From Azospirillum sp. B510 (GTDB taxonomy: Bacteria > Pseudomonadota > Alphaproteobacteria > Azospirillales > Azospirillaceae): DNA of 64,000 nucleotides. The translations under genes were made by a program, and so were the position numbers. Of the stretch, positions 8,244 through 17,119 are shown piece by piece (positions within the stretch are counted from its first letter, which is position 1; each line of letters begins with the position of its first letter). Under the pieces are notes generated by a model. That model worked only from the letters and a program-made list of their open reading frames with translations. It was not told the origin of the DNA and did no database searches. The stretch is from contig NC_013857.1 in the NCBI RefSeq assembly GCF_000010725.1, positions 186,001 through 250,000 on the forward strand, written 5' to 3'.

Positions 8244-8262
8244 ACCGGCCTCACGGGCCGGT
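8244..8262. other. Small hairpin between aroE and dctQ
   Basis: A 7-bp stem (ACCGGCC / GGCCGGT) with a 5-base loop lies in the 59-bp gap between aroE and dctQ. A TTTCTT run follows it only on the plus strand, so it is not a classical terminator for the leftward operon. It could set differential expression between enzyme and transporter genes. Confidence 0.35.
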
Positions 8263-8287
8263 TTCTTGATGTCTTTGGAAATCAGTA

Positions 8288-9187
8288 TCACGTGGCCGGC
8301 GGACCGGCGTCCATCGATGCGAAATGCGCGCGGACGCGTTCGGCATCGGGGGAAACCCCAGTGAACAGTCGGAACGCGTCCACCGCCTGGAACACCGCCA
8401 TGCCGCCGCCGTCCAGCGTCCGGCAACCGATGGCGCGGGCGCGGCGCAGCAGTTCGGTCTCCAGTGGGAAATAGACGATCTCGGCCACCCAAAGCCGCGC
8501 ATGCAGCATGTCGGCCGGCAGCGGCAGGCCGGGGAATTTCGCCATGCCCGTCGGCGTGGCGTGGATCAGCCCGTCGGCGGCGTCCATCGCGGCACGCAGA
8601 CCGTCCTGGCCAGGGAGCGCGGCGGCGCGTCCGGCGCCGAAGCGGGCATTCAACTGGTCGGCCAGCAGCGCCGCCCGCGCCGGATCGGCATCGAAGATGT
8701 CCAGCCGGCCGATGCCGAGATGGAAGGCGGCATGGCCGACCGCCGCCCCGGCGCCACCGGCGCCCAGCAGCACCACCCGCTCCATCGGCACCTTGCCGAG
8801 ACCGCGGCGGAAGCCTTCGGCGAAGCCGGAGCAGTCGGTGTTATGACCGACCCGGCGGCCATCCCTCAGCACGACGGTGTTGACCGCCCCGATGGCGCGG
8901 GCATCGTCGGACAGCGCGTCCAGCAGGGGGATGATCGCCTGCTTGCACGGATAGGTGATGTTCAGGCCGGTGTAGCCCATGCGCTCGGCGCCCAGCAGGA
9001 GATCGGGCAGGGCATCGGGGCCGAGGCCGAGGCGGTCGAGATCGATCAGCCGGTAGAGGCAGCGCAGTCCGAGCGCGTCGGCCTCCCGCTCATGCATCGC
9101 CGGGGTGCGGGAGGCCTGGATGCCGGCGCCGATCAGGCCGGCGAGGATGGAGGGGGCGACGGAGGAGGGCCGGGGGATGGCGTTCAT
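8288..9187 (-). CDS. aroE: Shikimate/quinate dehydrogenase (AroE/YdiB family)
   Basis: A 299-residue NAD(P)-dependent dehydrogenase for shikimate or quinate. The substrate domain has NITYPCKQAI with the catalytic Lys, and NTDCSGF with the catalytic Asp. The Rossmann domain carries GAGGAGAAVGHA at about residue 140. The YPCKQ variant and the catabolic operon favour a quinate/shikimate dehydrogenase working in the degradative direction over the biosynthetic AroE. The ATG at 9187 overlaps the aroQ stop by four bases, so the two are coupled. Downstream lie the TRAP genes. The cofactor preference cannot be read with confidence from the sequence. Confidence 0.88.
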   Translation of the reverse strand: MNAIPRPSSVAPSILAGLIGAGIQASRTPAMHEREADALGLRCLYRLIDLDRLGLGPDALPDLLLGAERMGYTGLNITYPCKQAIIPLLDALSDDARAIGAVNTVVLRDGRRVGHNTDCSGFAEGFRRGLGKVPMERVVLLGAGGAGAAVGHAAFHLGIGRLDIFDADPARAALLADQLNARFGAGRAAALPGQDGLRAAMDAADGLIHATPTGMAKFPGLPLPADMLHARLWVAEIVYFPLETELLRRARAIGCRTLDGGGMAVFQAVDAFRLFTGVSPDAERVRAHFASMDAGPPAT

Positions 9188-9633
9188 TGCGCGGCGCTTT
9201 CCAGCAGGCGGGCCATCCGCTGTACGGCCAGCGCATAGCCCTGGGTGCCGAAACCGCAGATCACCCCGGCGGCGACCCGCGACACATAGGAGAAATGGCG
9301 GAATTCCTCGCGCCGGTGGATGTTGGAGATATGGACCTCCAGGATCGGGAAGGCGCAGGCCGACAGCGCGTCCATCAGCGAAACCGAGGTGTGGCTGAGG
9401 CCGGCTGGATTGATGATCAGCCCGGCCGCCGTCTCGCGCGCCTCGTGGATCCAGTCGATCAGCACATGTTCGGCATTGGACTGGCGGAACTCCAGGACAA
9501 GCCCCAGCGTCTCGGCGGTGCGGCGGCAATCGGCCTCGACATCCGCCAGGGTCTCGTGGCCATAGATGTGCGGCTCGCGCTTGCCCAGCAGGTTCAGGTT
9601 GGGGCCGTTCAGGATCAGGACGGGGCTGCTCAT
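9184..9633 (-). CDS. aroQ: Type II 3-dehydroquinate dehydratase
   Basis: A 149-residue type II dehydroquinase, which interconverts 3-dehydroquinate and 3-dehydroshikimate. The N-terminal GPNLNLLGKREPHIYG contains the flexible lid with the catalytic Arg and Tyr. NPAGLSHTSVSLMDAL and EVHISNIHRREEFR (with the catalytic His) complete the active site. The size is typical for the dodecameric enzyme. It sits between quiC and aroE in a coupled operon, which places it in quinate degradation rather than in aromatic amino acid synthesis. Confidence 0.93.
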   Translation of the reverse strand: MSSPVLILNGPNLNLLGKREPHIYGHETLADVEADCRRTAETLGLVLEFRQSNAEHVLIDWIHEARETAAGLIINPAGLSHTSVSLMDALSACAFPILEVHISNIHRREEFRHFSYVSRVAAGVICGFGTQGYALAVQRMARLLESAAQ

Positions 9634-9673
9634 CGGTGGGCGTCTCCCAATAAACGCACTGTTTCGGTCATTT

Positions 9674-11587
9674 TCAGTCGAGAAGAAACTCGGGTCTGGC
9701 GCCTTCGCGCAGTTGGGCCTGGACCGCCATGCGCACGGCGGCGTTGACGGCGCCGAACTGGCGGTAACCGCCACGCCGTTCCACCATCTCGAAGAAGAAT
9801 CGGTCGGCGAAGCTGTCGGTGTAGGCGTGCAGGAAGTCACCCTGGTCGTCGCGGTCATACAGCAGCTCGCGCTGTTTCAGCGCCTCCAGCGCCGCATCGT
9901 CCAGCGGGTGCTTGACCGCCAGGTCGTCATAGTAATTGGCGGGGATCGGCAGGAAGGGCGCGCCGGCGGCCAGACGCTCCCCCACCAGGGCGGCGGCGTC
10001 GGATGCGGCGAAGGCGATGTGGTGGACGCCGGCCCCTGCGGTGGCGCTGACGAAACGCCCGGTCGCGGTCCGTCGGCTTTCGGAGATGTTCAGCGGCAGC
10101 CGCACACCCCGGCCCGGCTCCGCATCGGGGCTGACCAGCGCCCGGCTGCGGATCAGGCCATAGGGGTCGGGCAACTCCCACAGGCTTTCCGGCACGAAGC
10201 CGAAGACGGCGCGGTAGAACAGGACGAAGCTGTCCATCCGGCCGAAGGGCAGGGCCTGGGCGACATGGTCGATGCCGAGCAGGGGCGGTTCGCCCGACGT
10301 CGCCGGCTCCTCCGCGGGGAAGAGGTGGAAGTCGTCCTCCCAGATGCTGCGGCGGGCTTCCTTGTCGTCGACCAGATAGATCAGCGTGCCGTCCGGGGCG
10401 CGCAGCGCCGGGATGCGGCGCTCGCCGTCGCCGACCCGCTCGCGCCACAGAACGCAGCGCAACGCCTCGGCGCGGGCGATGGTGCGGGCGGCATCGTCGA
10501 CCGTGAAGGCCATGGCGCAGACCGACGGGCCATGCATCTGGAAATGCTCCGACGCCGCCGAATCCTCCTCGCTATTCAGCACGAGGTTGACGCCACCCTG
10601 GCGATAGAGATCGACATCCTTGGAGCGATGGCGTCCGGCATGGTGGAAGCCCAGGCTGGCGAGCAGGGCGGACAGCCGGTCGCGTGCCGCCGCGTCGACG
10701 GCGAATTCGAGGAACTCCACCCCCTGGCAGACCGGCGGCGCCGGCAAACCGGGACCGAAGCCGGCCTCCGCCTCGGCATGGATCAGCGAGCGCAGCCCGT
10801 CGAGAGCGGTCAGGCGGGCCGGGGCGGCGCGGAACTCGTCATTGAAGATCTCCAGCGACAGCGGGCCGCGATAGCCGGACGCCAGCACCGCATCGACGAA
10901 GCCCTGGACCGGCAACTGGCCCTGGCCGGGGAAATTGCGGAAATGGCGGCTCCAGGACAGCACATCCATCGACAGCTTCGGCGCGTCGGCCAGTTGGACG
11001 AAGAAGATGCGCTCGCCCGGCAGCTCGGCGATGCCGGATGGATCGTCATCCAGCGCCAAAGTGTGGAAGCTGTCGACGATCAATCCCAGCGCCGGGTGGT
11101 CGGCGCGCTGCACGATGTCCCAGGCTTGGCGCCAGCGGTTGACGTGGCGGCCCCAGGCCAGCGCCTCGTAGCCGATGCGCAAGCCCCGGCGCCGCGCCCG
11201 TTCCGCCATCTCGGCGAGGTCGGCGGCGGCGCGGGCGGGATCATCGATCGCGGCGGGCTGGACGTTGGAGCAGACCAGCACGAGATCGGTGCCGAGTTCC
11301 TGCATCACGTCGAACTTGCGTTCCGCCCGGTCGAGGTTGCGGACGCGGATCGGGTCCGGCATCGCCTCGAAATCGCGGAAAGGCTGGAAAATGGTGATTT
11401 CCAGCCCCAGGGATTCGGCGATGCGGCGGACGTCGGCGGGCGACCCGTCGAAAGTCAGCAGGTCATTCTCGAAGATCTCGACCCCGTCGAAGCCGATGGC
11501 CGCCGCCGCCTCCAGCTTCTCCGGCAGGGTGCCGCTGAGCGAGACGGTGGCGATCGACTTTTTGAAGGTGAAAGCGCTGGACGGCAT
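9674..11587 (-). CDS. quiC: 3-dehydroshikimate dehydratase with C-terminal HPPD-like domain
   Basis: A 637-residue two-domain enzyme that forms protocatechuate from 3-dehydroshikimate. Residues 1 to about 285 are a xylose-isomerase-like TIM barrel (ATVSLSGTLPEKLEAAAAIG, GLIVDSFHT, SLEIFNDEF supply metal and catalytic residues). Residues about 290-637 are a vicinal-oxygen-chelate unit like 4-hydroxyphenylpyruvate dioxygenase, with GIDHVAQALP, AGVHHIAFA and RFFFEMVERRGGY. This layout matches QuiC/QsuB-type enzymes, in which the extra domain's role is less clear. ATG 11587 was chosen because AAGGGG lies upstream; an ATG at 11611 has no ribosome site. It is the first gene of the operon. Confidence 0.93.
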   Translation of the reverse strand: MPSSAFTFKKSIATVSLSGTLPEKLEAAAAIGFDGVEIFENDLLTFDGSPADVRRIAESLGLEITIFQPFRDFEAMPDPIRVRNLDRAERKFDVMQELGTDLVLVCSNVQPAAIDDPARAAADLAEMAERARRRGLRIGYEALAWGRHVNRWRQAWDIVQRADHPALGLIVDSFHTLALDDDPSGIAELPGERIFFVQLADAPKLSMDVLSWSRHFRNFPGQGQLPVQGFVDAVLASGYRGPLSLEIFNDEFRAAPARLTALDGLRSLIHAEAEAGFGPGLPAPPVCQGVEFLEFAVDAAARDRLSALLASLGFHHAGRHRSKDVDLYRQGGVNLVLNSEEDSAASEHFQMHGPSVCAMAFTVDDAARTIARAEALRCVLWRERVGDGERRIPALRAPDGTLIYLVDDKEARRSIWEDDFHLFPAEEPATSGEPPLLGIDHVAQALPFGRMDSFVLFYRAVFGFVPESLWELPDPYGLIRSRALVSPDAEPGRGVRLPLNISESRRTATGRFVSATAGAGVHHIAFAASDAAALVGERLAAGAPFLPIPANYYDDLAVKHPLDDAALEALKQRELLYDRDDQGDFLHAYTDSFADRFFFEMVERRGGYRQFGAVNAAVRMAVQAQLREGARPEFLLD

Positions 11588-11630
11588 GGGGTGCCCCTTC
11601 GGCAGCGGCATGTTTCATTGGTGCCAACAT

Positions 11631-11647
11631 ACGTACCAGTTCGTACA
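11631..11647. promoter_or_regulatory. Putative operator upstream of quiC
   Basis: The perfect inverted repeat GTAC-N6-GTAC (11633-11646, inside ACGTACCAGTTCGTACA) lies about 45 bp upstream of the quiC start. Short palindromes of this kind are typical TetR-family operators, so the nearby TetR protein is a candidate. I did not see a second copy at the TetR gene. Confidence 0.4.
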
Positions 11648-11702
11648 TTTCGCCGCAATATGTTTCGATGGCAAATGGTCGATGATGCGGACTGTTCGCG
11701 CA

Positions 11703-12764
11703 TCAGGCGTGGCGGGCGATCAGCCGGGCCAGCGGCGGCCCCGACAGGACGACCACGAACAGCCGCAGGGTCTGAAGTGCCAGCACCAGCGGCAGATCCA
11801 CCCCGCTGCCCAGCGCGATCACCACCACGGAATCGAGACCGCCCGGGCTGGTGGCGAGAAAGGCGGTCAGCGGGTCGGTCGGCAGCAGCGTGACCAGCAT
11901 CCAGGCCGACAGGCTGCACAGGGCGATCATCAACCCGGTCGACAGCAGCATCTGCGGCACGGCGCGCAGGGCATGGCGCAGCACTTCGGCCGTGAAGCGC
12001 AATCCAATGCTCCAGCCGATGACGGCATAGGTGACGGTCAGCAGCAGGTGCGGCAGTTGCAGGGTCACCCCGATGCCGCCCTGCACCAGCGCACCGAGCA
12101 CCATCGGCACCAGCAATGCGCCCGAGGGAATGCGGAAACGGACGCCGATCCAGCCCCCGGCCACGGCGACCAGCAGCGTCGCCGCCAATCCTCCCGGATC
12201 CAGCGCTTCAACGGGCGCCGCCGGTATGGCGCCGCCCTGCGGGCCGGCGGTCAAGGCATGCGTCACCAGCGATGCGCTGAACACGACCAGCACCACGCGC
12301 AGATACTGCATCACCGCGACGAGCCGGACATCCGCCCCGTATTCCCCGGCCATCGCCACCATGGCGGAGGCCGCACCCGGAGACACACCCCAGGCCGCGG
12401 TGGTGCCGGGCAGGCTGCCATAGCGGACGAACAGCCAGCCGACGATGCCGCTGACCAGCACGGTCAGCCCGACGGTCCCCAGCATCAGCGGCCAATTCCG
12501 GGCGATGGACAGCAGGATCGACGACGTCACGGCATGGGCGACGAGACAGCCGATGATCGCCTGCGCCATGGTGAAACCCGGCGGCGGAACCCGGATGGAG
12601 GCGCCGCCGACGCCGAACGCGATCGCGCCGATCATCGGACCGATCAGCCAGGCGGCCGGCAGACCGACGGCGTCCAGCCCCAGGGTCGCCGCTGCGGACA
12701 GGCCAAGCAGGCCGGCCCATTGCATCGGCTTCCGGGCCTTCGGTGTCAGCCTGCCCCATCCCAT
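11703..12764 (-). CDS. AbrB-family membrane protein
   Basis: A 353-residue integral membrane protein with about 10 hydrophobic helices and two related halves, as in the AbrB family (COG3180, sometimes mislabelled ammonia monooxygenase). The motifs LPAAWLIGPMIGAIAFG near the N-terminus, AWGVSPGAASAMVAMAGEYG in the middle and FLATSPGGLDSVVVIALGSG near the C-terminus show the duplicated pattern. Some members affect gene regulation or solute export, but there is no firm biochemical function. The start at 12764 is preferred over a longer upstream form. It lies about 115 bp upstream of quiC on the same strand and might be read with that operon. Confidence 0.8.
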   Translation of the reverse strand: MGWGRLTPKARKPMQWAGLLGLSAAATLGLDAVGLPAAWLIGPMIGAIAFGVGGASIRVPPPGFTMAQAIIGCLVAHAVTSSILLSIARNWPLMLGTVGLTVLVSGIVGWLFVRYGSLPGTTAAWGVSPGAASAMVAMAGEYGADVRLVAVMQYLRVVLVVFSASLVTHALTAGPQGGAIPAAPVEALDPGGLAATLLVAVAGGWIGVRFRIPSGALLVPMVLGALVQGGIGVTLQLPHLLLTVTYAVIGWSIGLRFTAEVLRHALRAVPQMLLSTGLMIALCSLSAWMLVTLLPTDPLTAFLATSPGGLDSVVVIALGSGVDLPLVLALQTLRLFVVVLSGPPLARLIARHA

Positions 12765-12842
12765 TCCGTCCCCAACACCCGACACGACCTCATCCCTTGA
12801 GCGACTGATTGGCGATGCCGGCATGCTGCCTGCCGCCGACCC

Positions 12843-12867
12843 CGCCCGTCCAGCGGGGGAACGGGCG
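12843..12867 (-). terminator. Possible terminator hairpin after the chemoreceptor gene
   Basis: A 7-bp stem (CGCCCGT / ACGGGCG) with an 11-base loop lies about 40 bp downstream of the chemoreceptor stop. It is GC-rich with no clear T-run, so the call is tentative. Confidence 0.35.
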
Positions 12868-12908
12868 CGGCAGCCATGCGCGGGGCAGGCGCGGTGGGGG
12901 AGGGACGA

Positions 12909-14270
12909 TCAGCGGGCGGTGCGGATCCGTGTCAGGAACTCGCCGACGCCGCGGTGCAGTTCGTCCGCCTGCCGGTGCAGCAGGCCGGAAGCCGCCAGCA
13001 CCTCACGGGCGATGTTTCCGGTCTCCGAGGAGGATTGTGTGACCTGACCGATGGATTCCGTGACCCGGCGGGAGCCGACCGCGACCTCCTGCACATTGCG
13101 GGTGATCTCCTGCGTCGCGGCGGTCTGCTCCTCCACCGTGGCGGCGACGGTAGTGACGATCTCGTTGATGTTGGTGATGGTTCGCCCGACCGCGTGGATC
13201 GCAGCGGCGGCGTTGGCGGCGGCGCTCTGCATGCCGGTGATCTGGCCGGAGATATCCTCCGTCGCCTTGGCCGTCTGGTTGGCGAGATGCTTCACCTCGC
13301 TGGCGACGACGGCGAAGCCCTTGCCCGCCTCGCCGGCCCGCGCCGCCTCGATGGTGGCGTTCAGGGCCAGCAGATTGGTCTGGCTGGCGATGCTGTTGAT
13401 CAGGCTGACCACGTCGCCGATGCGCTGGGCCGCTTCGACCAGGCCGCTGACCGTCTCCTTGGTCCGCTCCGCCTCATCGACGGCGGAGGAGGAGATCCGG
13501 GACGATTGGGTGACATTGCGGCTGATGTCGGCGATGGAGCTGGCGAGCTGTTCGGTCGCCGCCGCCACCGTCTGCATGCTGGACGCCGCCACCTCGGTCT
13601 CCGACGCAACGTCGCAGGAGCGGCGGCTGGTGCTGCTGGCGATCTCCGACATGCGCTTGGCATTGGCCTGCATCTGGTTGGAGGCGGCGACGGTGCCTTC
13701 CACGATGCCCTTCACGCTGTCCTCGAAACTGGTGGCGAGCTGGTCGAGCGTGGCTCGTTTGCTGTCCTCCTCCGCCGCCTTGTAGGTCTCCAGGAGCAGT
13801 TCCATGTCGAACCACGCGATCTTGCTCAGCGTTTCAAGCTGTGCGGCGCGGCTGCGGCGGGCGCCCGCGCCGAACAAGGCGGATGCCAAACCGTCACCGT
13901 CGCCCGAGAGGCCCAGTTCGCGGGCGATGCCGGAACTGACGACATGGTGGCAGATCGCCACCGCATAGGCGGGAACGCCGTTCCGGTAGAACAGGCCCGC
14001 GAGCCGTTCGGCGGACTCGGCGAACCCGGCATCGATCCGGCCGGACGCGACCCGCATCCAATGGTCCAGCCGCGCGGCATGCACCTCCGGCATCCTCAAG
14101 GCCGCCTGTATTTCCGGCCATGCGTCGAAATGCCGGTGCCATTCCTCAAGAAGTGCCGGGAGCCGCTGTTCGGCGAACGCGCGGTTGTTCCGCAATCGGG
14201 CAAGATCGTCATCGGTTATGGAGAAGGTGGCGAGTCGCTTGGCCTGTAGATCTGTCAGCTCGACGGTCAT
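12909..14270 (-). CDS. Soluble globin-coupled methyl-accepting chemotaxis protein
   Basis: A 453-residue chemoreceptor without membrane helices. Residues about 15-160 look like a protoglobin sensor domain: the LDHWMRVASGRID segment provides a candidate proximal heme His (about residue 70), followed by FYRNGVPAYAVAICHHVV as in HemAT-type aerotaxis sensors. A linker at about 160-190 leads to a long coiled-coil signalling domain. The hairpin tip (SQTNLLALNATIEAARAGEA, about 300) and AVVASEVKHLANQTA are the CheA/CheW contact region. Oxygen or redox taxis is the likely role. It is a single-gene unit, and no other chemotaxis gene is present in the window. Confidence 0.88.
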   Translation of the reverse strand: MTVELTDLQAKRLATFSITDDDLARLRNNRAFAEQRLPALLEEWHRHFDAWPEIQAALRMPEVHAARLDHWMRVASGRIDAGFAESAERLAGLFYRNGVPAYAVAICHHVVSSGIARELGLSGDGDGLASALFGAGARRSRAAQLETLSKIAWFDMELLLETYKAAEEDSKRATLDQLATSFEDSVKGIVEGTVAASNQMQANAKRMSEIASSTSRRSCDVASETEVAASSMQTVAAATEQLASSIADISRNVTQSSRISSSAVDEAERTKETVSGLVEAAQRIGDVVSLINSIASQTNLLALNATIEAARAGEAGKGFAVVASEVKHLANQTAKATEDISGQITGMQSAAANAAAAIHAVGRTITNINEIVTTVAATVEEQTAATQEITRNVQEVAVGSRRVTESIGQVTQSSSETGNIAREVLAASGLLHRQADELHRGVGEFLTRIRTAR

Positions 14271-14370
14271 TTTGTGGACGATCCTCGGTTCCGGTGCCTG
14301 AAGCGTACGATTTTACGCAACGGCTACCGATCTGGATTTCCCGTAAGGAGCGTCGGAGGGCCTCAATTTC

Positions 14371-14394
14371 TTCATACATTTATATGCATATGAA
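14371..14394. promoter_or_regulatory. AT-rich palindrome upstream of the chemoreceptor gene
   Basis: The inverted repeat TTCATA-N12-TATGAA, which includes ATATGCATAT, lies about 100 bp upstream of the chemoreceptor start in an otherwise GC-rich gap. It may be an operator. No known regulator can be assigned. Confidence 0.3.
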
Positions 14395-14488
14395 GTGAAT
14401 CAGGAATTGGTCATGGACCATTCCATACCATGCGATTTGGCCTATTCCTTCCCGGCCGATCGGTCGGGTTTGCCGATCCGTCCGGCTG

Positions 14489-15298
14489 TCACGCCTCGCC
14501 GCGTTCCTCCCGCTTGGCCCGCTGCCACATCGCTTCCATCTCATCCAGCGTGGCGTCCTGCGGCTTGCGCCTCTCGGCGGCCAGCAGCGCTTCGATGCGA
14601 TGGAAACGTCGTTCGAACTTGGCGTTGGTGCCGCGCAGCGCGGTCTCCGGCTCCACCTTCATCCGGCGGGCGAGATTGACCAGCGCGAACAGCAGGTCGC
14701 CCAATTCGTCCGCCACCCGTTCCTGTCCCGAGCCGGCATCCATCTCCGCCCGCAACTCCCGCACCTCCTCCTCGATCTTGTCGAGAATGTCGCGGGCATC
14801 GGTCCAGTCGAAGCCGACACGCGCCGCGCGGTTCTGCAACTTCAGCGCGCGGGTCAGCGCCGGCAGCCCGGCGATCACCCCTTCCAGCGCAGAGGGCGCC
14901 CTGCCTTCCTCCGCCGCCTTCGCCGCCCGCTCGGCCGCCTTGTGCTCCTCCCAGCGCGAGGTCTGCTGGTCTGAGGTCTTCACCTCCTCCGGTCCGAAGA
15001 CATGGGGATGGCGGCGGATCATCTTGTCGGTGATGACGCCGGCCACCTCGTCGAAATCGAACAGCCCCTCCTCGCGCGCCATCTGGCTGTAATAGACGAC
15101 CTGGAACAGCAGATCGCCCAGTTCCTCGCGCAGGGCGACCTTGTCGTCCTTCTCGACGGCGTCGGCGACCTCATAGGCCTCTTCGATCGTGTGCGGGGCG
15201 ATGGTGCGATAGGTCTGTTCCAAATCCCATGGACAGCCACCGTCGGGATTCCGCAGCCGCGCCATCACGTCGAGCAGCCGGTCGATGTTGCGGGTCAT
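14489..15298 (-). CDS. mazG: Nucleoside triphosphate pyrophosphohydrolase MazG
   Basis: MazG hydrolyses NTPs and dNTPs to NMPs and pyrophosphate, with housekeeping and stress roles. The 269-residue protein has the two tandem MazG domains of the E. coli type. The first (about 10-110) begins with LRNPDGGCPWDLEQTYRTIA and carries the metal site EEAYEVADAVEKDD...EELGDLLFQVVYYSQMA. The second (about 150-250) has the second acidic pattern EEEVRELRAEM...ADELGDLLFALVNLARRM. It is intact and separated by 123 bp from the upstream diguanylate cyclase gene. Confidence 0.95.
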   Translation of the reverse strand: MTRNIDRLLDVMARLRNPDGGCPWDLEQTYRTIAPHTIEEAYEVADAVEKDDKVALREELGDLLFQVVYYSQMAREEGLFDFDEVAGVITDKMIRRHPHVFGPEEVKTSDQQTSRWEEHKAAERAAKAAEEGRAPSALEGVIAGLPALTRALKLQNRAARVGFDWTDARDILDKIEEEVRELRAEMDAGSGQERVADELGDLLFALVNLARRMKVEPETALRGTNAKFERRFHRIEALLAAERRKPQDATLDEMEAMWQRAKREERGEA

Positions 15299-15421
15299 GT
15301 CTTGCGGTCTCCGGGGTACGGGGGAGGGAAGGGGAGAGGCCGCGACGATAACGGACGGGGCCGGGCGGGGGAAGCGGTGAAGAGACCGCTCCGGAAAGGC
15401 GAGGCGTGGGAGGGGCGGCGG

Positions 15422-17119
15422 TCAATCGGCCTTGGAACCGGCGGGTGCATCGGCGCTCAGGTCGGTGGCGTTCTCGTCGGGGATGTTGATATCGGGGACA
15501 TTCATATCGGTGGAGGTCGCCGTACCGTGCCGCTCGATCCTGCCCCGTCCGTTCCGTTTGGCCTGATAGAGGGCTTGGTCGGCATAGCGCAGGGCCGTAT
15601 CGAAATCCGCATCGTCGATCGGCCAGAGCGCCATTCCGATACTGCATCCGATCCGGACCTCGACCCCGCCCAGGACCATCGGTGCCGACAGGGAGGCGAT
15701 GATGCGCGACGCGGCCTCCATCGGCATCGCCCTGTCGGGCAAGGCGAGTGAAAGGCAAACAAGGAATTCGTCGCCGCCCAGCCGTATGGCTTCGTCGTTC
15801 CCGCGCACGCACTGGAGCAGCCGGCAACCGACCTCCGCCAGCACGGCGTCGCCGACATGGTGCCCATACCGATCATTCACCGGCTTGAAACCGTCGAGAT
15901 CGATGCAGAGCAACGCCAGCGTTCTCCGGCGATCGAAGGACGATGCCTGCAGATCCAGGATTAGGCCTTCCAGATGTCTGCGGTTCGCCAAGCCCGTCAA
16001 CTGGTCCTTGAAGGCGATGCTCTGCAAGGCGACGCCCATGTTCTGCACCGCCTGGGCCGCATTGCCGATCTCGCGGGCCCGCAATCCGGCTGCGGTCGTC
16101 GCGCCAACGCTGTCGACCCGGCCGGCCGACAGCGCGCTGGCGGATTGCTGAAGGTCCCGCAATCCTCTCAGCACCAGCAGGTCGAGCAGGAACCAGATGC
16201 CGATGACGATGGTGGCGACGACACCGGCCAGAATGGTGATCCCCCACATCGTTTTGCGATTCACCTCTTCGAGCGCAAAATCGCGGAGGATGCTGACCGC
16301 GATTCGCCCGCCCGTATCATCCAGCGTCGCGAAGCCGATGATCATCGGCCGACCGTCCAGGCCGTTCTCTTCCAGAACCCCCTCATCCGCGCGGAAAAGC
16401 CCCCGGCAGACGGGATGGTCCATCATAGCCTTGCCGATCAGACCGTGCGGGTCCGGCTCTCTCGCCAGGACCGTGCACTGGGCGTCGAACATGGTCACAG
16501 TGGTTCCGGGCGCCTCGGCGGCCTCCTTGATCAGTTCGCCGACCCATTTCAGGTCAAGCCCTGCCAGCAACACCATCCGCACCGTGCCGTCATCGTCCAG
16601 TATCGGTTGCGCGGCGCCGACAACGGCCTTGCCCGACTCGCGCCCGATGCGGAAATCGCTGGTGCTGAAGGTTCTTGTGGCGAGCGCCTTCTGAAAATAA
16701 CCCTGGTCGGCCATGGACTGTATGATGCTTGCCCCCAGCGCCGACCGACACGGGATTCGGCCATCCGGGGTGGCGATGGCGAATCCGGTGCTCCAGGGCT
16801 GGAACGGCAGGATCCTGCGCAAGGTCGCCCCGCAGTTTTCCGATTGGTACCGATAGACATCCGGTATCATGGCCAGGGTCTGCAGCGTCCCGCGAACACG
16901 GGTCATTATTTCCGCCTGCTGGGACGCTCCCTGCGTGGCAAGCGCGAGAACGCGTTGGCGGGCGTGGTCGATGTCCGCATGCCGTTGTTGCTGGAACAAC
17001 GATGCGATGAAGATGATCAGGGGGAAAAAAGCGGCAATGATAAAGACCTCAAGGCGGGCTCGCAGTCCCATGCCTTGCCAGATCCCGACAATCATCGTTC
17101 CAATCGATCGGACGGGCAT
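15422..17119 (-). CDS. Membrane-bound diguanylate cyclase with periplasmic sensor
   Basis: A 565-residue protein that probably makes cyclic di-GMP. A first membrane helix (about 21-42, VFIIAAFFPLIIFIASL) and a second (about 290-315, GITILAGVVATIVIGIWFLL) bracket a roughly 250-residue periplasmic domain. That domain resembles double-Cache sensors (STSDFRIGRESGKAVVGAAQ, MVLLAGLDLKWV). A HAMP-like linker leads to the GGDEF domain, which has an intact RLGGDEF active site and a canonical inhibitory RGND site five residues before it. The start is uncertain: 17119 or 17095 both place the first helix near the N-terminus. The ligand is unknown. Confidence 0.88.
   Translation of the reverse strand: MPVRSIGTMIVGIWQGMGLRARLEVFIIAAFFPLIIFIASLFQQQRHADIDHARQRVLALATQGASQQAEIMTRVRGTLQTLAMIPDVYRYQSENCGATLRRILPFQPWSTGFAIATPDGRIPCRSALGASIIQSMADQGYFQKALATRTFSTSDFRIGRESGKAVVGAAQPILDDDGTVRMVLLAGLDLKWVGELIKEAAEAPGTTVTMFDAQCTVLAREPDPHGLIGKAMMDHPVCRGLFRADEGVLEENGLDGRPMIIGFATLDDTGGRIAVSILRDFALEEVNRKTMWGITILAGVVATIVIGIWFLLDLLVLRGLRDLQQSASALSAGRVDSVGATTAAGLRAREIGNAAQAVQNMGVALQSIAFKDQLTGLANRRHLEGLILDLQASSFDRRRTLALLCIDLDGFKPVNDRYGHHVGDAVLAEVGCRLLQCVRGNDEAIRLGGDEFLVCLSLALPDRAMPMEAASRIIASLSAPMVLGGVEVRIGCSIGMALWPIDDADFDTALRYADQALYQAKRNGRGRIERHGTATSTDMNVPDINIPDENATDLSADAPAGSKAD

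Noticed and set aside
5763..8474. Long open frame on the plus strand opposite the TRAP genes
   Set aside because: It is antisense to dctP, dctM and dctQ and encodes a Gln/Asp/His-rich sequence with no family pattern.
8288..9633. aroE and aroQ as biosynthetic shikimate-pathway genes
   Set aside because: They are coupled to quiC and TRAP transporter genes, which is a degradative arrangement; a biosynthetic role was judged less likely.
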